Shown piece after piece: positions 16,772 through 25,458 of a stretch of DNA of 64,000 nucleotides; position 1 is the first letter of the stretch, and the number at the start of each line of letters is the position of its first letter. Source of the DNA: an uncultured Winogradskyella sp. GTDB lineage: Bacteria > Bacteroidota > Bacteroidia > Flavobacteriales > Flavobacteriaceae. Location of the stretch: NCBI GenBank assembly GCA_913055905.1, contig CAJXLB010000004.1:124001-188000 (forward strand), in the 5' to 3' direction. Both the position numbers and the translations under genes were made by a program. The notes beneath the pieces are model-generated. The model had not been told where the DNA came from and ran no database searches. It saw only the letters and a program-made list of their open reading frames with translations.

Positions 16772-16788
16772 TTGCAGCTTAACTGCAA
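16772..16788. promoter_or_regulatory. Inverted repeat before the TonB receptor
   Basis: TTGCAG-N5-CTGCAA, 30 bp upstream of the receptor ATG. It could be an operator for a metal regulator or a small hairpin between the two genes. Regulator unknown. Confidence 0.35.
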
Positions 16789-16818
16789 GAGTCAATTTTT
16801 CTAACAAAACCTATAAAC

Positions 16819-18921
16819 ATGAAACATAAAATAAGTGCGCTATTTAGCGCGCTATTTGTGCTATTCTCCTATGGACAAGAACCAAATACATCTCAAAAGG
16901 ATAGCACAAAACAAGACTTGATTATATTAAATGAGGTCATTTTAAGTGGCCAAATTAAACGAGATCCCGTTTTTTCGGTAGTATCAAACAAGTACGCCAA
17001 AAAGGTAGTACAGCCAAAAAACGTCACCGATCTGTTCAATGACTTAAATGGTTTTAGTGTTGTGAAGCGTGGTAATTATGCCATTGACCCAAGTTTTAGA
17101 GCGGCTCAATACGAACAGCTCAATGTGCAGTATGATGGCGGGACCAAAGCCTTACATGCGTGTCCCAATAGGATGGATCCCGTGACAACGCATATTATAC
17201 CTGAGGAAATTACTAAGATAGAAATTGTCAAGGGACCCTATACAGTTAGGTATGGACCAACCTTTGGAGGCATTGTGAATTTAGTTACCCAAAAACCGAA
17301 TGCCTTTGCAAACGGTTTTAATGGTAAGATTTCATCTGGATATGAAACCAATGGTGATAATACGGTGAACTTAGTGCAACTAGGCTATACAGAAGATGCT
17401 TATGATGTACTAGGAACCTTTGGCTATCGCGACTTCGGAAATTACGAAGATGGCTCTGCTGTTGAGATTCCTTCATCCTTTAGAAGTTTGGATTACGGCT
17501 TAAAGGTTGGCTACAATCTATCGGATAACGAACGTATACAGGCTCAGTGGCGTCAGTCTTTTGGGCGCGATGTGCTACATGCAGGATTGCCTATGGATAC
17601 CGAGTATGATAATAGTTCCATAGCTTCTATAGACTACAAAAAGTCCGTGGATAACCGTCGAATAAAAACCATAACGGGTAAGGTGTATTACAGTTTTGTA
17701 GACCATCTCATGACCAATAAAAGAAGGCCATCCTTTATGATGACCGAAGCAAGTACTCCGGTAGAGGCTACAACAATAGGAGGTAAGTTTGAGCTCGAGT
17801 GGGAGACCAGCGAAAAATTAACCCTGTTTTCTGGAGTGGATGCCATGCATATTGCCCGAGATGGAACACGCACGCGTTTGGTCAAGGCCATGAATGGCAA
17901 CCCTTTGCCAATGCCTATGACATTTACAGATAAGGTTTGGCAGGATTCTTATATAACAGATCTGGGAGTGTTTACTGAGGCTAATTACCAACTGAATAAC
18001 TCCACTGTATTTACGTTAGGAATGAGGTATGACCAAGTTATATCAGACATTAAAGATCCAGAAGATGATTTTGCGGCACTTTATGATTTAGACAAGCGAA
18101 CGGAGCATAACTTTAGTGGTACTCTATCGGTTAAAAAGCAGGTTTCAGACAATGTTGTTTTGCAAGCCGCTTATGGTCGTGGTGTGCGGTCTGCCAATAT
18201 GATTGAGCGTTTTATCAATCACTTTAATATTGGTCAAGATCCCTTTGAGTACATCGGTAATCCTAACTTAAAGGCCGAAGTAAATAACCAATTTGAAATA
18301 GGATTCTTAGGTAAAGCACCATTACAAAACGGATTTAATGCCTTAACCTATGAAGCGTCATTTTATTATTCATTCTTTGAGAATTATATCGTTGGAATTA
18401 TTGATGAAACAAAGACGCGAAAGTTTATGCCAATGGCCCAACCCCAAAACCCAAAGGTCTTTAGGAATCTTGATGAAGCCTACAAAACAGGATTTGAACT
18501 TATGGCCAAATTAGAGTTTTTGGATGATTATTTTTTTAAAACTGAATTGGCTTATGTCTATGCTCAGAACCGAGATTTAAACGAGTCCTTGCCTTTAACA
18601 CCTCCTTTAACAACACGCTTTTCCATTGGATTTGAGAAACCAAAGTTTTGGGCGAATGCCGTCTTAAATATCGTATCCCAACAAGATGAAATCGCTCCAA
18701 GTTTTGGTGAAGTGGTAACACCTGGTTACGAGACCTTGGATTTACGTTGTGGTGCAACTATCCTAAAGGATTTTACCTTAGGCTTGGCAGCGCTTAATGT
18801 GTTTGACGTAGCCTATAACAATCACCTTAATTTCTCTTTTGTGAATCAAAGTGGTTTTGGAAGAACACCAATAACCGATCCTGGTAGAAATTTGGCCGTA
18901 TTTCTGCAATACCAGTTTTAA
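16819..18921 (+). CDS. TonB-dependent receptor, OprC/NosA copper-receptor type
   Basis: 700 residues with signal peptide (MKHKISALFSALFVLFSYG), plug domain (about 50-165) and 22-strand barrel ending in a terminal aromatic residue (QYQF). In the plug, HACPNRMDP (C115, M119) matches the CxxxM copper ligand pair described for OprC of Pseudomonas; the surrounding DGG...ACPNRMDP is also NosA-like. It would import copper, or a copper-bound ligand, across the outer membrane using TonB energy. No carboxypeptidase-like N-terminal extension is present. Copper supply would serve denitrification or copper oxidases elsewhere in the genome. Confidence 0.85.
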   Translation: MKHKISALFSALFVLFSYGQEPNTSQKDSTKQDLIILNEVILSGQIKRDPVFSVVSNKYAKKVVQPKNVTDLFNDLNGFSVVKRGNYAIDPSFRAAQYEQLNVQYDGGTKALHACPNRMDPVTTHIIPEEITKIEIVKGPYTVRYGPTFGGIVNLVTQKPNAFANGFNGKISSGYETNGDNTVNLVQLGYTEDAYDVLGTFGYRDFGNYEDGSAVEIPSSFRSLDYGLKVGYNLSDNERIQAQWRQSFGRDVLHAGLPMDTEYDNSSIASIDYKKSVDNRRIKTITGKVYYSFVDHLMTNKRRPSFMMTEASTPVEATTIGGKFELEWETSEKLTLFSGVDAMHIARDGTRTRLVKAMNGNPLPMPMTFTDKVWQDSYITDLGVFTEANYQLNNSTVFTLGMRYDQVISDIKDPEDDFAALYDLDKRTEHNFSGTLSVKKQVSDNVVLQAAYGRGVRSANMIERFINHFNIGQDPFEYIGNPNLKAEVNNQFEIGFLGKAPLQNGFNALTYEASFYYSFFENYIVGIIDETKTRKFMPMAQPQNPKVFRNLDEAYKTGFELMAKLEFLDDYFFKTELAYVYAQNRDLNESLPLTPPLTTRFSIGFEKPKFWANAVLNIVSQQDEIAPSFGEVVTPGYETLDLRCGATILKDFTLGLAALNVFDVAYNNHLNFSFVNQSGFGRTPITDPGRNLAVFLQYQF

Positions 18922-18929
18922 TTAAAGCT

Positions 18930-18961
18930 AAAAAGAGAGCAATTTTTTGCTCTCTTTTTTT
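18930..18961. terminator. Bidirectional terminator between TonB receptor and cupin lipoprotein
   Basis: 12-bp stem AAAAGAGAGCAA/TTGCTCTCTTTT with a four-base loop and T-tract on the plus strand; an A-rich flank also gives T on the minus strand. Serves convergent genes ending at 18921 and 19016. Confidence 0.88.
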
Positions 18962-19015
18962 GTTTTAAACAAAAGATTTTTGGCTCTTTTGATATAACTA
19001 TTTTTTGAGATTAGT

Positions 19016-19741
19016 CTATTTTTTGTAGCTAATAACTAGGTAATTAGCATCCGTTTCTCCTGAGTTTTCAAGATTGTGCATACAAGCTGAATGCCAATGG
19101 ATGTCGCCTACTTTAAAAGTGTTATCTTCCTCGCCTTCTTTATCGGAGTTGTAAAGTAAACTATAATCAGAAAGTGAATATACAATACGGTTAACACCAG
19201 AATGTGGTGCTATTTTTTCTCCTTTTGGTAACGTCACTTCGGTAACTTTAAAGATGTTATTTTCAAAACGTACTTCTGCAAAATCAGGTGCTACGGTAAT
19301 AACATCATTATCAAGAGTATTCTCTTCACAATCCGGTAATTCAGTTGTTTTTTTAGTAAATACCAGCCATTCAGCTACAGCAGAACTGTTATTGCTTGCG
19401 GCATGAGGTCCAGCTTCATGAAAATGAACATCACCTTTTTTCCATGATTTACTTCCTAGGTTTTCACCATTTTCCTCCCAATCAATAGTATAATCGGTCA
19501 AGGAATAAATAATTCTATTTTCTCCTTCATGAGTTGGAAGATATTCGCCTTGAGCAAGGGTTATTTTTGACACTTTAGAATAGTCGTTTTCAAACAAGAC
19601 TTCCGGTGTTGCTTCTGTCATTTCAGACGCGTCTTTAGTTGCTTCGTCCTCTGCTGTTTTTTTCTTTTCGTTACCACAAGAAAAAGATAAGAGTAAAATT
19701 AAGCCCAAAGCGACTGTGATGCTTCGATGTAAAGTTTTCAT
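19016..19741 (-). CDS. Lipoprotein with duplicated cupin domain
   Basis: 241 residues from ATG at 19741, chosen because it directly begins a lipoprotein signal (MKTLHRSITVALGLILLLSFSC, Cys 22); an upstream ATG at 19816 would add a hydrophilic stretch ahead of it. Two repeats of about 85 residues follow, each with a cupin-like pattern (LPTHEGENRIIYSLTDYTI / IAPHSGVNRIVYSLSDYSL and GDVHFHEAGPH / GDIHWHSACMH). The HxH motifs may bind metal. Function unknown; co-transcribed with the cytochrome upstream, so probably periplasmic and redox-related. Confidence 0.7.
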   Translation of the reverse strand: MKTLHRSITVALGLILLLSFSCGNEKKKTAEDEATKDASEMTEATPEVLFENDYSKVSKITLAQGEYLPTHEGENRIIYSLTDYTIDWEENGENLGSKSWKKGDVHFHEAGPHAASNNSSAVAEWLVFTKKTTELPDCEENTLDNDVITVAPDFAEVRFENNIFKVTEVTLPKGEKIAPHSGVNRIVYSLSDYSLLYNSDKEGEEDNTFKVGDIHWHSACMHNLENSGETDANYLVISYKK

Positions 19742-19799
19742 TGTAAATATGTTTTGTGTTAAATTAATAGGTTTCATTTTTAATGTTTTACTGTATTTA

Positions 19800-20822
19800 T
19801 TAGTCTGATTTATCAAATGTCACATGCCACATACCTCTCACTTCGTTTTCCCCATAGCCAATAGCCTTATCGTTTGGGTAGAGGCTTTTCAATTTATTGA
19901 GAGTAATAGGTTTAATATTTTCTTCTGGTTTGCCGTGGCATTGTAAGCACATGGTGTTAGTGGTTATAGGATAATACACATGAATCTTACCCTCTATATC
20001 TTCAGATATGGGTTCAATTTCCAATTTGCTATTCACTTGGCTCTTAAAGGTTTCTATATAAGCTAGTTCTTTAGCATTGGCTTGGTTCTTGGGATTTCTA
20101 GGTTTGTCAGTTACACGTTTAATGGTGGCGTTAAAATGGGTGGCCATACTATCCGTTAATGGATAGGCCTGTTCATTGCAAAATGCTAAGGCCTCTACAG
20201 TGCCTTCTTTTTGAATTTTTGACATTAAATTCTGTCCTAAGACAGCTTTAGTCCCTAAGGCATATTTCAAACCTCTTTGGGCTGGAGCTAAGTCCTGTAC
20301 TGCCATTTGTTTGCCTTTACCATGTTGTTGGCCTTTGCCCATTCCCTTTCCTTTTCCTTTACCTTTTTTACCCTTATGCATTTTTCCTTTGTCATTCATG
20401 TGCTCTTCGAACCACTCGGGTTGCTCAATGTCGTTATCGTAGATGTAATCGGCAATTTGCTCAATAGTTTCTTCTGGATAATAGGCTTTGGGCATTACTC
20501 CAAATCGTCTTACTGCACCTGGCATTTTTGCATTGGCTTCTACAGGGTTTTTAATCCATTCTTGCATATCTTTTATAAAATCCTCTTTGGTAGTAGACTC
20601 ATCTATATAGTGTTTTTTAACTGCAATCATGGGTGGTGCAATTCGGCTATCATGGCTTGCCGTTGGGCTATGGCACAGATAACAGTTTTTTTCCATGAGG
20701 GCTTTGCCTGGGTGTTCCTCCTGTGTTATTTCTGCGGCACTAATTGATTTATAGTGGTCGTTCTTTTCTTTACACGTTAAGGTAATTAGAGCTATGGATA
20801 CAACTAAAGCGATTTTTTTCAT
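19800..20822 (-). CDS. Di-heme c-type cytochrome lipoprotein with DUF3365 domain
   Basis: 340 residues. Signal ends in ITLTC (Cys 17; Thr at -1 is unusual for a lipobox). First heme motif CYLCH (47-51) in a cytochrome c domain, then a Gly/Lys-rich linker (about 145-170), then a DUF3365-like domain (from about 185) with CLQCH near residue 300. DUF3365 proteins bind heme and are thought to sense redox state or gases. It leads a two-gene unit with the cupin lipoprotein and has an FNR-like promoter. Likely periplasmic electron transfer or sensing. Confidence 0.82.
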   Translation of the reverse strand: MKKIALVVSIALITLTCKEKNDHYKSISAAEITQEEHPGKALMEKNCYLCHSPTASHDSRIAPPMIAVKKHYIDESTTKEDFIKDMQEWIKNPVEANAKMPGAVRRFGVMPKAYYPEETIEQIADYIYDNDIEQPEWFEEHMNDKGKMHKGKKGKGKGKGMGKGQQHGKGKQMAVQDLAPAQRGLKYALGTKAVLGQNLMSKIQKEGTVEALAFCNEQAYPLTDSMATHFNATIKRVTDKPRNPKNQANAKELAYIETFKSQVNSKLEIEPISEDIEGKIHVYYPITTNTMCLQCHGKPEENIKPITLNKLKSLYPNDKAIGYGENEVRGMWHVTFDKSD

Positions 20823-20839
20823 GATATAGAATTAAATGT

Positions 20840-20883
20840 CGAAATTACTTACTCTTAATAATAAGGACAATGATAAATGTCAT
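20840..20883 (-). promoter_or_regulatory. FNR-like promoter of the cytochrome operon
   Basis: Minus-strand site ATGACATTTATCAT (20870-20883), 22 bp, -7 box TAATTTCG (20840-20847). Leader of about 12 nt. Confidence 0.72.
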
Positions 20884-20927
20884 GGAATTAAATTTTAATA
20901 CTGTTTCTCAAGGTTTAGAATCTTTAA

Positions 20928-21602
20928 TCAATTAATTATCCTTCCATCTTCCATGGTTATTATGCGGTCCGTGCGCTTTGCAAAGTCCTCATCATGAGTC
21001 ACTATGAGAAGGGACAACTTGTTCTCCTCGCTAAGTTCTTTAAAAATATTAAAGACGTTCTCGGAGTTGTGGCTATCTAGATTACCGGTTGGTTCGTCTC
21101 CCATAATAATGGACGGATTGTTAATTAAAGCTCTGGCAATGGCAACACGCTGTTTTTCACCACCCGAAATTTGTGAGGCACGTTTTTTAGCAAGCTGTTC
21201 AATATTGAGGATTTTTAGTTTTTCATAGGCATTATGGGTCACTTCTTCTAAAGTTAGCTCTCCTAATTTTTTGGCTGGTAACATCACATTTTCTAAAACT
21301 GAGAATTCTGAGAGTAGATAATGGAATTGAAATACAAATCCGATATGTTTATTGCGCAAATGGGAGAGTGTATGATGGTCTGCTCCTGTAATCAGCTTAT
21401 TGTTGAGATAGAGTTGTCCTTCATAATCGGTATCCATTGTAGACAGGATATATAGTAAGGTCGATTTGCCACATCCAGACTTGCCCATAATGGAGGTGAA
21501 TTCTCCTTTGTTTATCTGTAAACTGATATCCTTTATGACATGAAAGAGCACGGGTTTTTTAAAGTACTTATTGATATGTTTTGTCTGTAAAACGGTTTCC
21601 AT
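20928..21602 (-). CDS. ABC transporter ATP-binding protein (MacB/LolD type)
   Basis: 224 residues with Walker A GKSGCGKST, signature ISGGEKQRVAIARAL, Walker B SIIMGDEPTGNLD and the H-loop in VTHDEDFAKR. Sequence features match the LolD/MacB-type group. Its ATG overlaps the permease stop by one base. It powers the permease and adaptor encoded upstream. Last gene of the operon that starts at 24563. Confidence 0.93.
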   Translation of the reverse strand: METVLQTKHINKYFKKPVLFHVIKDISLQINKGEFTSIMGKSGCGKSTLLYILSTMDTDYEGQLYLNNKLITGADHHTLSHLRNKHIGFVFQFHYLLSEFSVLENVMLPAKKLGELTLEEVTHNAYEKLKILNIEQLAKKRASQISGGEKQRVAIARALINNPSIIMGDEPTGNLDSHNSENVFNIFKELSEENKLSLLIVTHDEDFAKRTDRIITMEDGRIIN

Positions 21603-22864
21603 TATTGACCTCTTATAATTTTAACGGGATCTATTTTTTTGGCTTTTTTGGAAGGCAGGTAACCTGCAAGAAATGTTGAAGCGAGAGCGAATGAAAAACC
21701 AATCACAAAAAACCACGGATTTAAGTTTATGGGATAGGTTTCTATAGTTGGTAAAGCTTCTGTATTAAAGGGAATCGTATCTATAATCTTGGCTAAAACC
21801 CACCCTATTAACAGTCCCAAGAGTCCACCGACCAGACCTATGATTACAGCCTGACTCATAAAAATAAACTGAACATCCCTGCCGGAAAATCCAGTTGCTT
21901 TTAAAATGGCAATGTCATTCATTTTTTCATAAATCAACATGTTTAAAATATTATAAATTCCAAAGCCGGCTACAATAAGCAAGGCAAAAGAAACGGCATA
22001 AGTTATGAGGTTTCTAATTGTTGTTCCTGTTTCAAATTGGGCATTTGCAGTTTTGATATCAATAGCCCTTAAATTGAATTGTTTTTCTATATTTTCAGCC
22101 ATAGGAAGGGCCTTTTCAATATCGTGAAGTTTCACGTTAATATCAGTAATATAATTATTGGGCTTTCCTAAAATCCGTTGAATCGTTTTTGTTGTTGTAA
22201 AGCTTTGAATAGCATCGATATCAGCGACACCGCTTTGATAGATACCAACAACCTTTAAGGTAAATAAACCGCCTTCTATTGGACTCACCTGCACACGGTC
22301 TCCAATTTGCAAAGACATTCTTTCAGCGATTCCTGCACCTAACAATATGGCATTGTCTGTGTTTTCGAGCGCTTTGGCAGAACCTTCAATGATGTAGTCG
22401 CCAAGGTTAAAATATTGGGCTTCGGAGAGAGGCTCTATTCCTGTTAAGTTGCCACCAATTTCTATAGATCCAGCGATATAGAAAATCTGAGTTTTTATTT
22501 GGGGCAATGCAGCTTTTACATTTTTGTCTTTTTTCAGAAAGGCCATAATGGGTAGCGCATCATGTATTTTCTTTTGCGTTACTTTAGGTTTAATGGAATG
22601 CACGATATTGAAACTATTATTAAACTGGTCGTACAAATCCACAGGCTGCTGCACTGATGGTTTTATTTCGTTATAAATATGAATATGTGGTGTTTGATTT
22701 AGAATGAGGTCATCTAACATAGCATTTAAACCAGTCATAAAACTCACTAAAGAAATGTAAGCTCCAATGCCAAAAGTAACGCCCAAAGCGGCAACGCTGG
22801 TTTGCCTCAATTTGGTAAGTAAATGAGTTTTGGCAATACTTAATATAAGGCTCCAATTGGTCAC
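21602..22864 (-). CDS. ABC transporter permease (MacB/LolC family)
   Basis: 420 residues with an N-terminal helix, a large periplasmic domain (about 45-270) and three C-terminal helices, the FtsX/MacB layout. The motif NMLIYEKMNDIAILKATGFS is characteristic. These permeases act by mechanotransmission, extruding substrates from the periplasm. Overlaps the adaptor gene by 4 bp. Substrate unknown. Confidence 0.9.
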   Translation of the reverse strand: MTNWSLILSIAKTHLLTKLRQTSVAALGVTFGIGAYISLVSFMTGLNAMLDDLILNQTPHIHIYNEIKPSVQQPVDLYDQFNNSFNIVHSIKPKVTQKKIHDALPIMAFLKKDKNVKAALPQIKTQIFYIAGSIEIGGNLTGIEPLSEAQYFNLGDYIIEGSAKALENTDNAILLGAGIAERMSLQIGDRVQVSPIEGGLFTLKVVGIYQSGVADIDAIQSFTTTKTIQRILGKPNNYITDINVKLHDIEKALPMAENIEKQFNLRAIDIKTANAQFETGTTIRNLITYAVSFALLIVAGFGIYNILNMLIYEKMNDIAILKATGFSGRDVQFIFMSQAVIIGLVGGLLGLLIGWVLAKIIDTIPFNTEALPTIETYPINLNPWFFVIGFSFALASTFLAGYLPSKKAKKIDPVKIIRGQ

Positions 22865-23943
22865 TCGTTTGCTTTATAAATGGTAGTGTTCTCTTCTAAG
22901 CCGGAAAGGACTTCGACATACTTCATATTTTCTAGGCCTCTTTCGATGGTTGTTTCGCCACTTTCCGTTAATACCTTGTTTCTGCCTATTAAAAATGATT
23001 TTGGTATGGTTAGGGCATTTTTGTTTTGGGCCAGAATAATATTAGCCTCACCAGATAAGCCTGGGTAAAGTTTTTCTGGTGGGCTTTTAAATTTTGATTC
23101 TACCAAAAACGTTTGATTGCGCTCATCTTTTTTAGGGTATATTTTAGAGACTTGTGCTTCAAAAACCTGGTTTCCATAAGCCTCTAACGTAATCAAAACC
23201 TTCTGGCCAAGAGTTATCTTTACAATATCTATTTCATCTACCAATAATTCAATAATAAAAGCTTCGGCACTACCTATGGAAGCTAATGGTTCAACGGTTG
23301 AAACGATTTCTCCAGGTTCTTTGTATAAAGCATATACTTTGCCCTTAAGTTGACTCGTAATGGTGTAATCCTCACTATTACTTAACGAAGATTGATAGCT
23401 GTTTTGAGCTTGTTCAACCGCTGTTTTGAGCTCATTTTCAGTTTGTACGTATTTGGACTTTAGAAGATTAAGTCTGTTTTTTGCGAGTTGATACTTAAGC
23501 CTTTGGTTGTCGTATTGCGCTTTAGAACCAATGTTTTGTTTCCACAAATTGGCTTGTCTAAAGTAATTGATGGAATCGTTTTGATATTGCAACTCAGCCG
23601 CGTCTATTTCATCTTTAATGGTTTTTAACAAAGCTGAACTGCCTTTATAATTCTCTAATGCAAGGTCATATGCGAGCTTGGCATTTTTAGCATTTAATTT
23701 TGGAGCTGTATTTAGAATTTTAATAATGGGCTGGTGCTTACGCACTAAAGCGCCTTCTTCAACGAGATTAGTTTCCAAGATACCAGATACTATGGAGTAG
23801 GCCTCATAAAGGCTATCGGGTTGAACAGTGGCCGAGGCATAAACAGATTCCGTGATAGACCGCTTTTGTACTATTGCAGATTCCCTTTTATTATGGCAAG
23901 AGACAAACGCTATACAAATTAAAAGTAGACTAACACGTCTCAT
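22861..23943 (-). CDS. HlyD-family periplasmic adaptor lipoprotein
   Basis: 360 residues. Lipobox AFVSC (Cys 16), lipoyl and coiled-coil regions (long helices about 95-180), then beta-barrel (PKKDERNQTFLVESKF) domains. It is the adaptor of the MacAB-type efflux system. Begins 11 bp after the WG-repeat gene. A TolC partner is not encoded in this operon, so it may share the one at 9558-10874. Confidence 0.9.
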   Translation of the reverse strand: MRRVSLLLICIAFVSCHNKRESAIVQKRSITESVYASATVQPDSLYEAYSIVSGILETNLVEEGALVRKHQPIIKILNTAPKLNAKNAKLAYDLALENYKGSSALLKTIKDEIDAAELQYQNDSINYFRQANLWKQNIGSKAQYDNQRLKYQLAKNRLNLLKSKYVQTENELKTAVEQAQNSYQSSLSNSEDYTITSQLKGKVYALYKEPGEIVSTVEPLASIGSAEAFIIELLVDEIDIVKITLGQKVLITLEAYGNQVFEAQVSKIYPKKDERNQTFLVESKFKSPPEKLYPGLSGEANIILAQNKNALTIPKSFLIGRNKVLTESGETTIERGLENMKYVEVLSGLEENTTIYKANE

Positions 23944-23954
23944 AATAGTTTTGG

Positions 23955-24563
23955 TTAAACCTTTTTAATGGTCCATTTATTATCATCATTCTTAACAGCA
24001 ATTAAGGACTTAGTCAATAATTTTGAATTAATGCTTGGAGGTCCTTTCATAAAGAATTTTGATAATGTTATGTGTGTAGGTTTTTCTGAGATATAATGTA
24101 TAATTTCTCCCTTAGGATTAATGGCCAATTCCATGTAATTATACTCTATCATGGCTTTATCCAAAACATCATTATGGCCTAAAACATTTTTGTACAATTT
24201 TAAGACTACCGCCAGACCATCGTTAAAGGCAGTGGCATTTAAAAACTGTGGCTCTAACACCTCTTGCCCTTTGGTGTCAATATAACCAAAGTAGGTAATA
24301 CCTTCTTTAACTTCTGAAATCAAGCAGCGACCAGAATTGAACATAGGATAGTTGACACCGTTATCGCTTTGCACAACGATATCGTTTCTAAAATCAATTA
24401 CCAATTCGCCATCAGTATTTATAAATCCCCAAGCGTCTCCTTTTTTAACGGCTGCCATTTCTTCATGGAATGGTGAGACATAATCTAAGCCCGAAAGGTT
24501 TTGGGCATATATAAATAGGGAAAAGCCTATGGTAATAGCATACAATATTATGAATCGTTTCAT
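23955..24563 (-). CDS. WG-repeat protein with signal peptide
   Basis: 202 residues with a signal peptide (MKRFIILYAITIGFSLFIYA) and at least two WG-type repeats (GDAWGFINTDGELVIDFRND and GYIDTKGQEVLEPQF). WG-repeat proteins are exported beta-rich proteins of unknown action. As first gene of an ABC efflux operon it may be an accessory periplasmic protein. Preceded by an FNR-like promoter. Confidence 0.7.
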   Translation of the reverse strand: MKRFIILYAITIGFSLFIYAQNLSGLDYVSPFHEEMAAVKKGDAWGFINTDGELVIDFRNDIVVQSDNGVNYPMFNSGRCLISEVKEGITYFGYIDTKGQEVLEPQFLNATAFNDGLAVVLKLYKNVLGHNDVLDKAMIEYNYMELAINPKGEIIHYISEKPTHITLSKFFMKGPPSINSKLLTKSLIAVKNDDNKWTIKKV

Positions 24564-24589
24564 GACTTAAAGATTTAATGTTAATGATT

Positions 24590-24633
24590 TAAAATTAACG
24601 CTCTAAGTCAGCCTAAACAATGACGATGGTCAA
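24590..24633 (-). promoter_or_regulatory. FNR-like promoter of WG/ABC efflux operon
   Basis: Minus-strand site TTGACCATCGTCAT (24620-24633), 22 bp, -7 box TAATTTTA (24590-24597). Confidence 0.75.
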
Positions 24634-24648
24634 TCTTTGGAAGTAATA

Positions 24649-24948
24649 CTACATATGTGGCTTAATTACATCAATGAGGTCATTTTTCTGAAGCACACCA
24701 GACTGCCGCCATACCTGTTGCCCATTTTTGAATAAAATCATTGTGGGCACGCCTCTTACACTATACTTAGCGGCAAGATTTTGGTTCTTATCCACATCTA
24801 TTTTTACAATTTTAACGGCATCTCCCAAGTCGTCCTTTAGACTTTTTAAAATTGGTGCCAACATTTTACACGGACCACACCAGTCGGCATAAAAGTCAAT
24901 AAGTACAGGTGTATCCGATGCGATAATCGATTTAAAATTTGAAGTCAT
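24649..24948 (-). CDS. Thioredoxin
   Basis: 99 residues, standard thioredoxin size, active site WCGPCK (C24, C27), conserved cis-Pro segment VRGVPTMILFKNGQ. Cytoplasmic disulfide reductase. Overlaps the stop of the upstream 130-residue gene by 4 bp, so the pair is translated together under an FNR-like promoter. It could support the peroxiredoxin or the LOV kinase neighbourhood; probably not the housekeeping trxA. Confidence 0.93.
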   Translation of the reverse strand: MTSNFKSIIASDTPVLIDFYADWCGPCKMLAPILKSLKDDLGDAVKIVKIDVDKNQNLAAKYSVRGVPTMILFKNGQQVWRQSGVLQKNDLIDVIKPHM

Positions 24949-25337
24949 AATCCTATATGTTTAAAAGCTATACTCAATCTAGCCATAATATTCAATTCAG
25001 ACTTGTTTATTTTGGCAAAGGCATAGGCAATGTTATTTCCGGTTTTAAAGATAAGTTCCTTTAGCTCAAGATTAAAAGCCTCGGGATTTTGGTTAAGAAA
25101 ATTAATAAATTCTGTAAAACAACTGTCTGGGTTTAGGTCTTCGTTTTGCGCGGTATTGAACTGTTGTTTAATAAGATTTACAGTGTCTTCTCCAAAAGGC
25201 GTCCAGTGCTTCTCCAAACTATCAGAGAGGGTTGCATATTCTTCTAATGACAGTGAGCTATCGGCTTTAGCAATGGCATAAAACAAATTGCCCAATTGTT
25301 TGGATAATTCTTCTGGTAAGGACACTTGTGCTGACAT
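24945..25337 (-). CDS. TerB-like helical protein, thioredoxin partner
   Basis: 130 residues, all-helical, no signal peptide. The pattern FYAIAKADSSLSLEEYATL at the start resembles the first acidic-helix motif of the TerB (tellurite resistance) fold, and the spacing of later helices fits. Assignment to TerB is tentative. Co-translated with thioredoxin (ATGA overlap) and read from the operator shared with the kinase gene. Confidence 0.6.
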   Translation of the reverse strand: MSAQVSLPEELSKQLGNLFYAIAKADSSLSLEEYATLSDSLEKHWTPFGEDTVNLIKQQFNTAQNEDLNPDSCFTEFINFLNQNPEAFNLELKELIFKTGNNIAYAFAKINKSELNIMARLSIAFKHIGL

Positions 25338-25354
25338 AATTCAGTTAATAAATA

Positions 25355-25398
25355 CAAAACTATTTATATCGCTTAAATATTAGAATGATATTGGTCAT
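25355..25398 (-). promoter_or_regulatory. FNR-like promoter between thioredoxin pair and LOV kinase
   Basis: Site ATGATATTGGTCAT (25385-25398). On the minus strand it is 22 bp from -7 box TAGTTTTG (25355-25362), so it belongs to the thioredoxin pair. On the plus strand a TATTTTTG box (25419-25426) is 20 bp away and would serve the kinase, so autoregulation is possible but the spacing is off. Confidence 0.75.
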
Positions 25399-25458
25399 AA
25401 TCAGCTTTTAATAGGCGCTATTTTTGTATCTTTCGAGTTAGCCATCGACCTTTTATTT

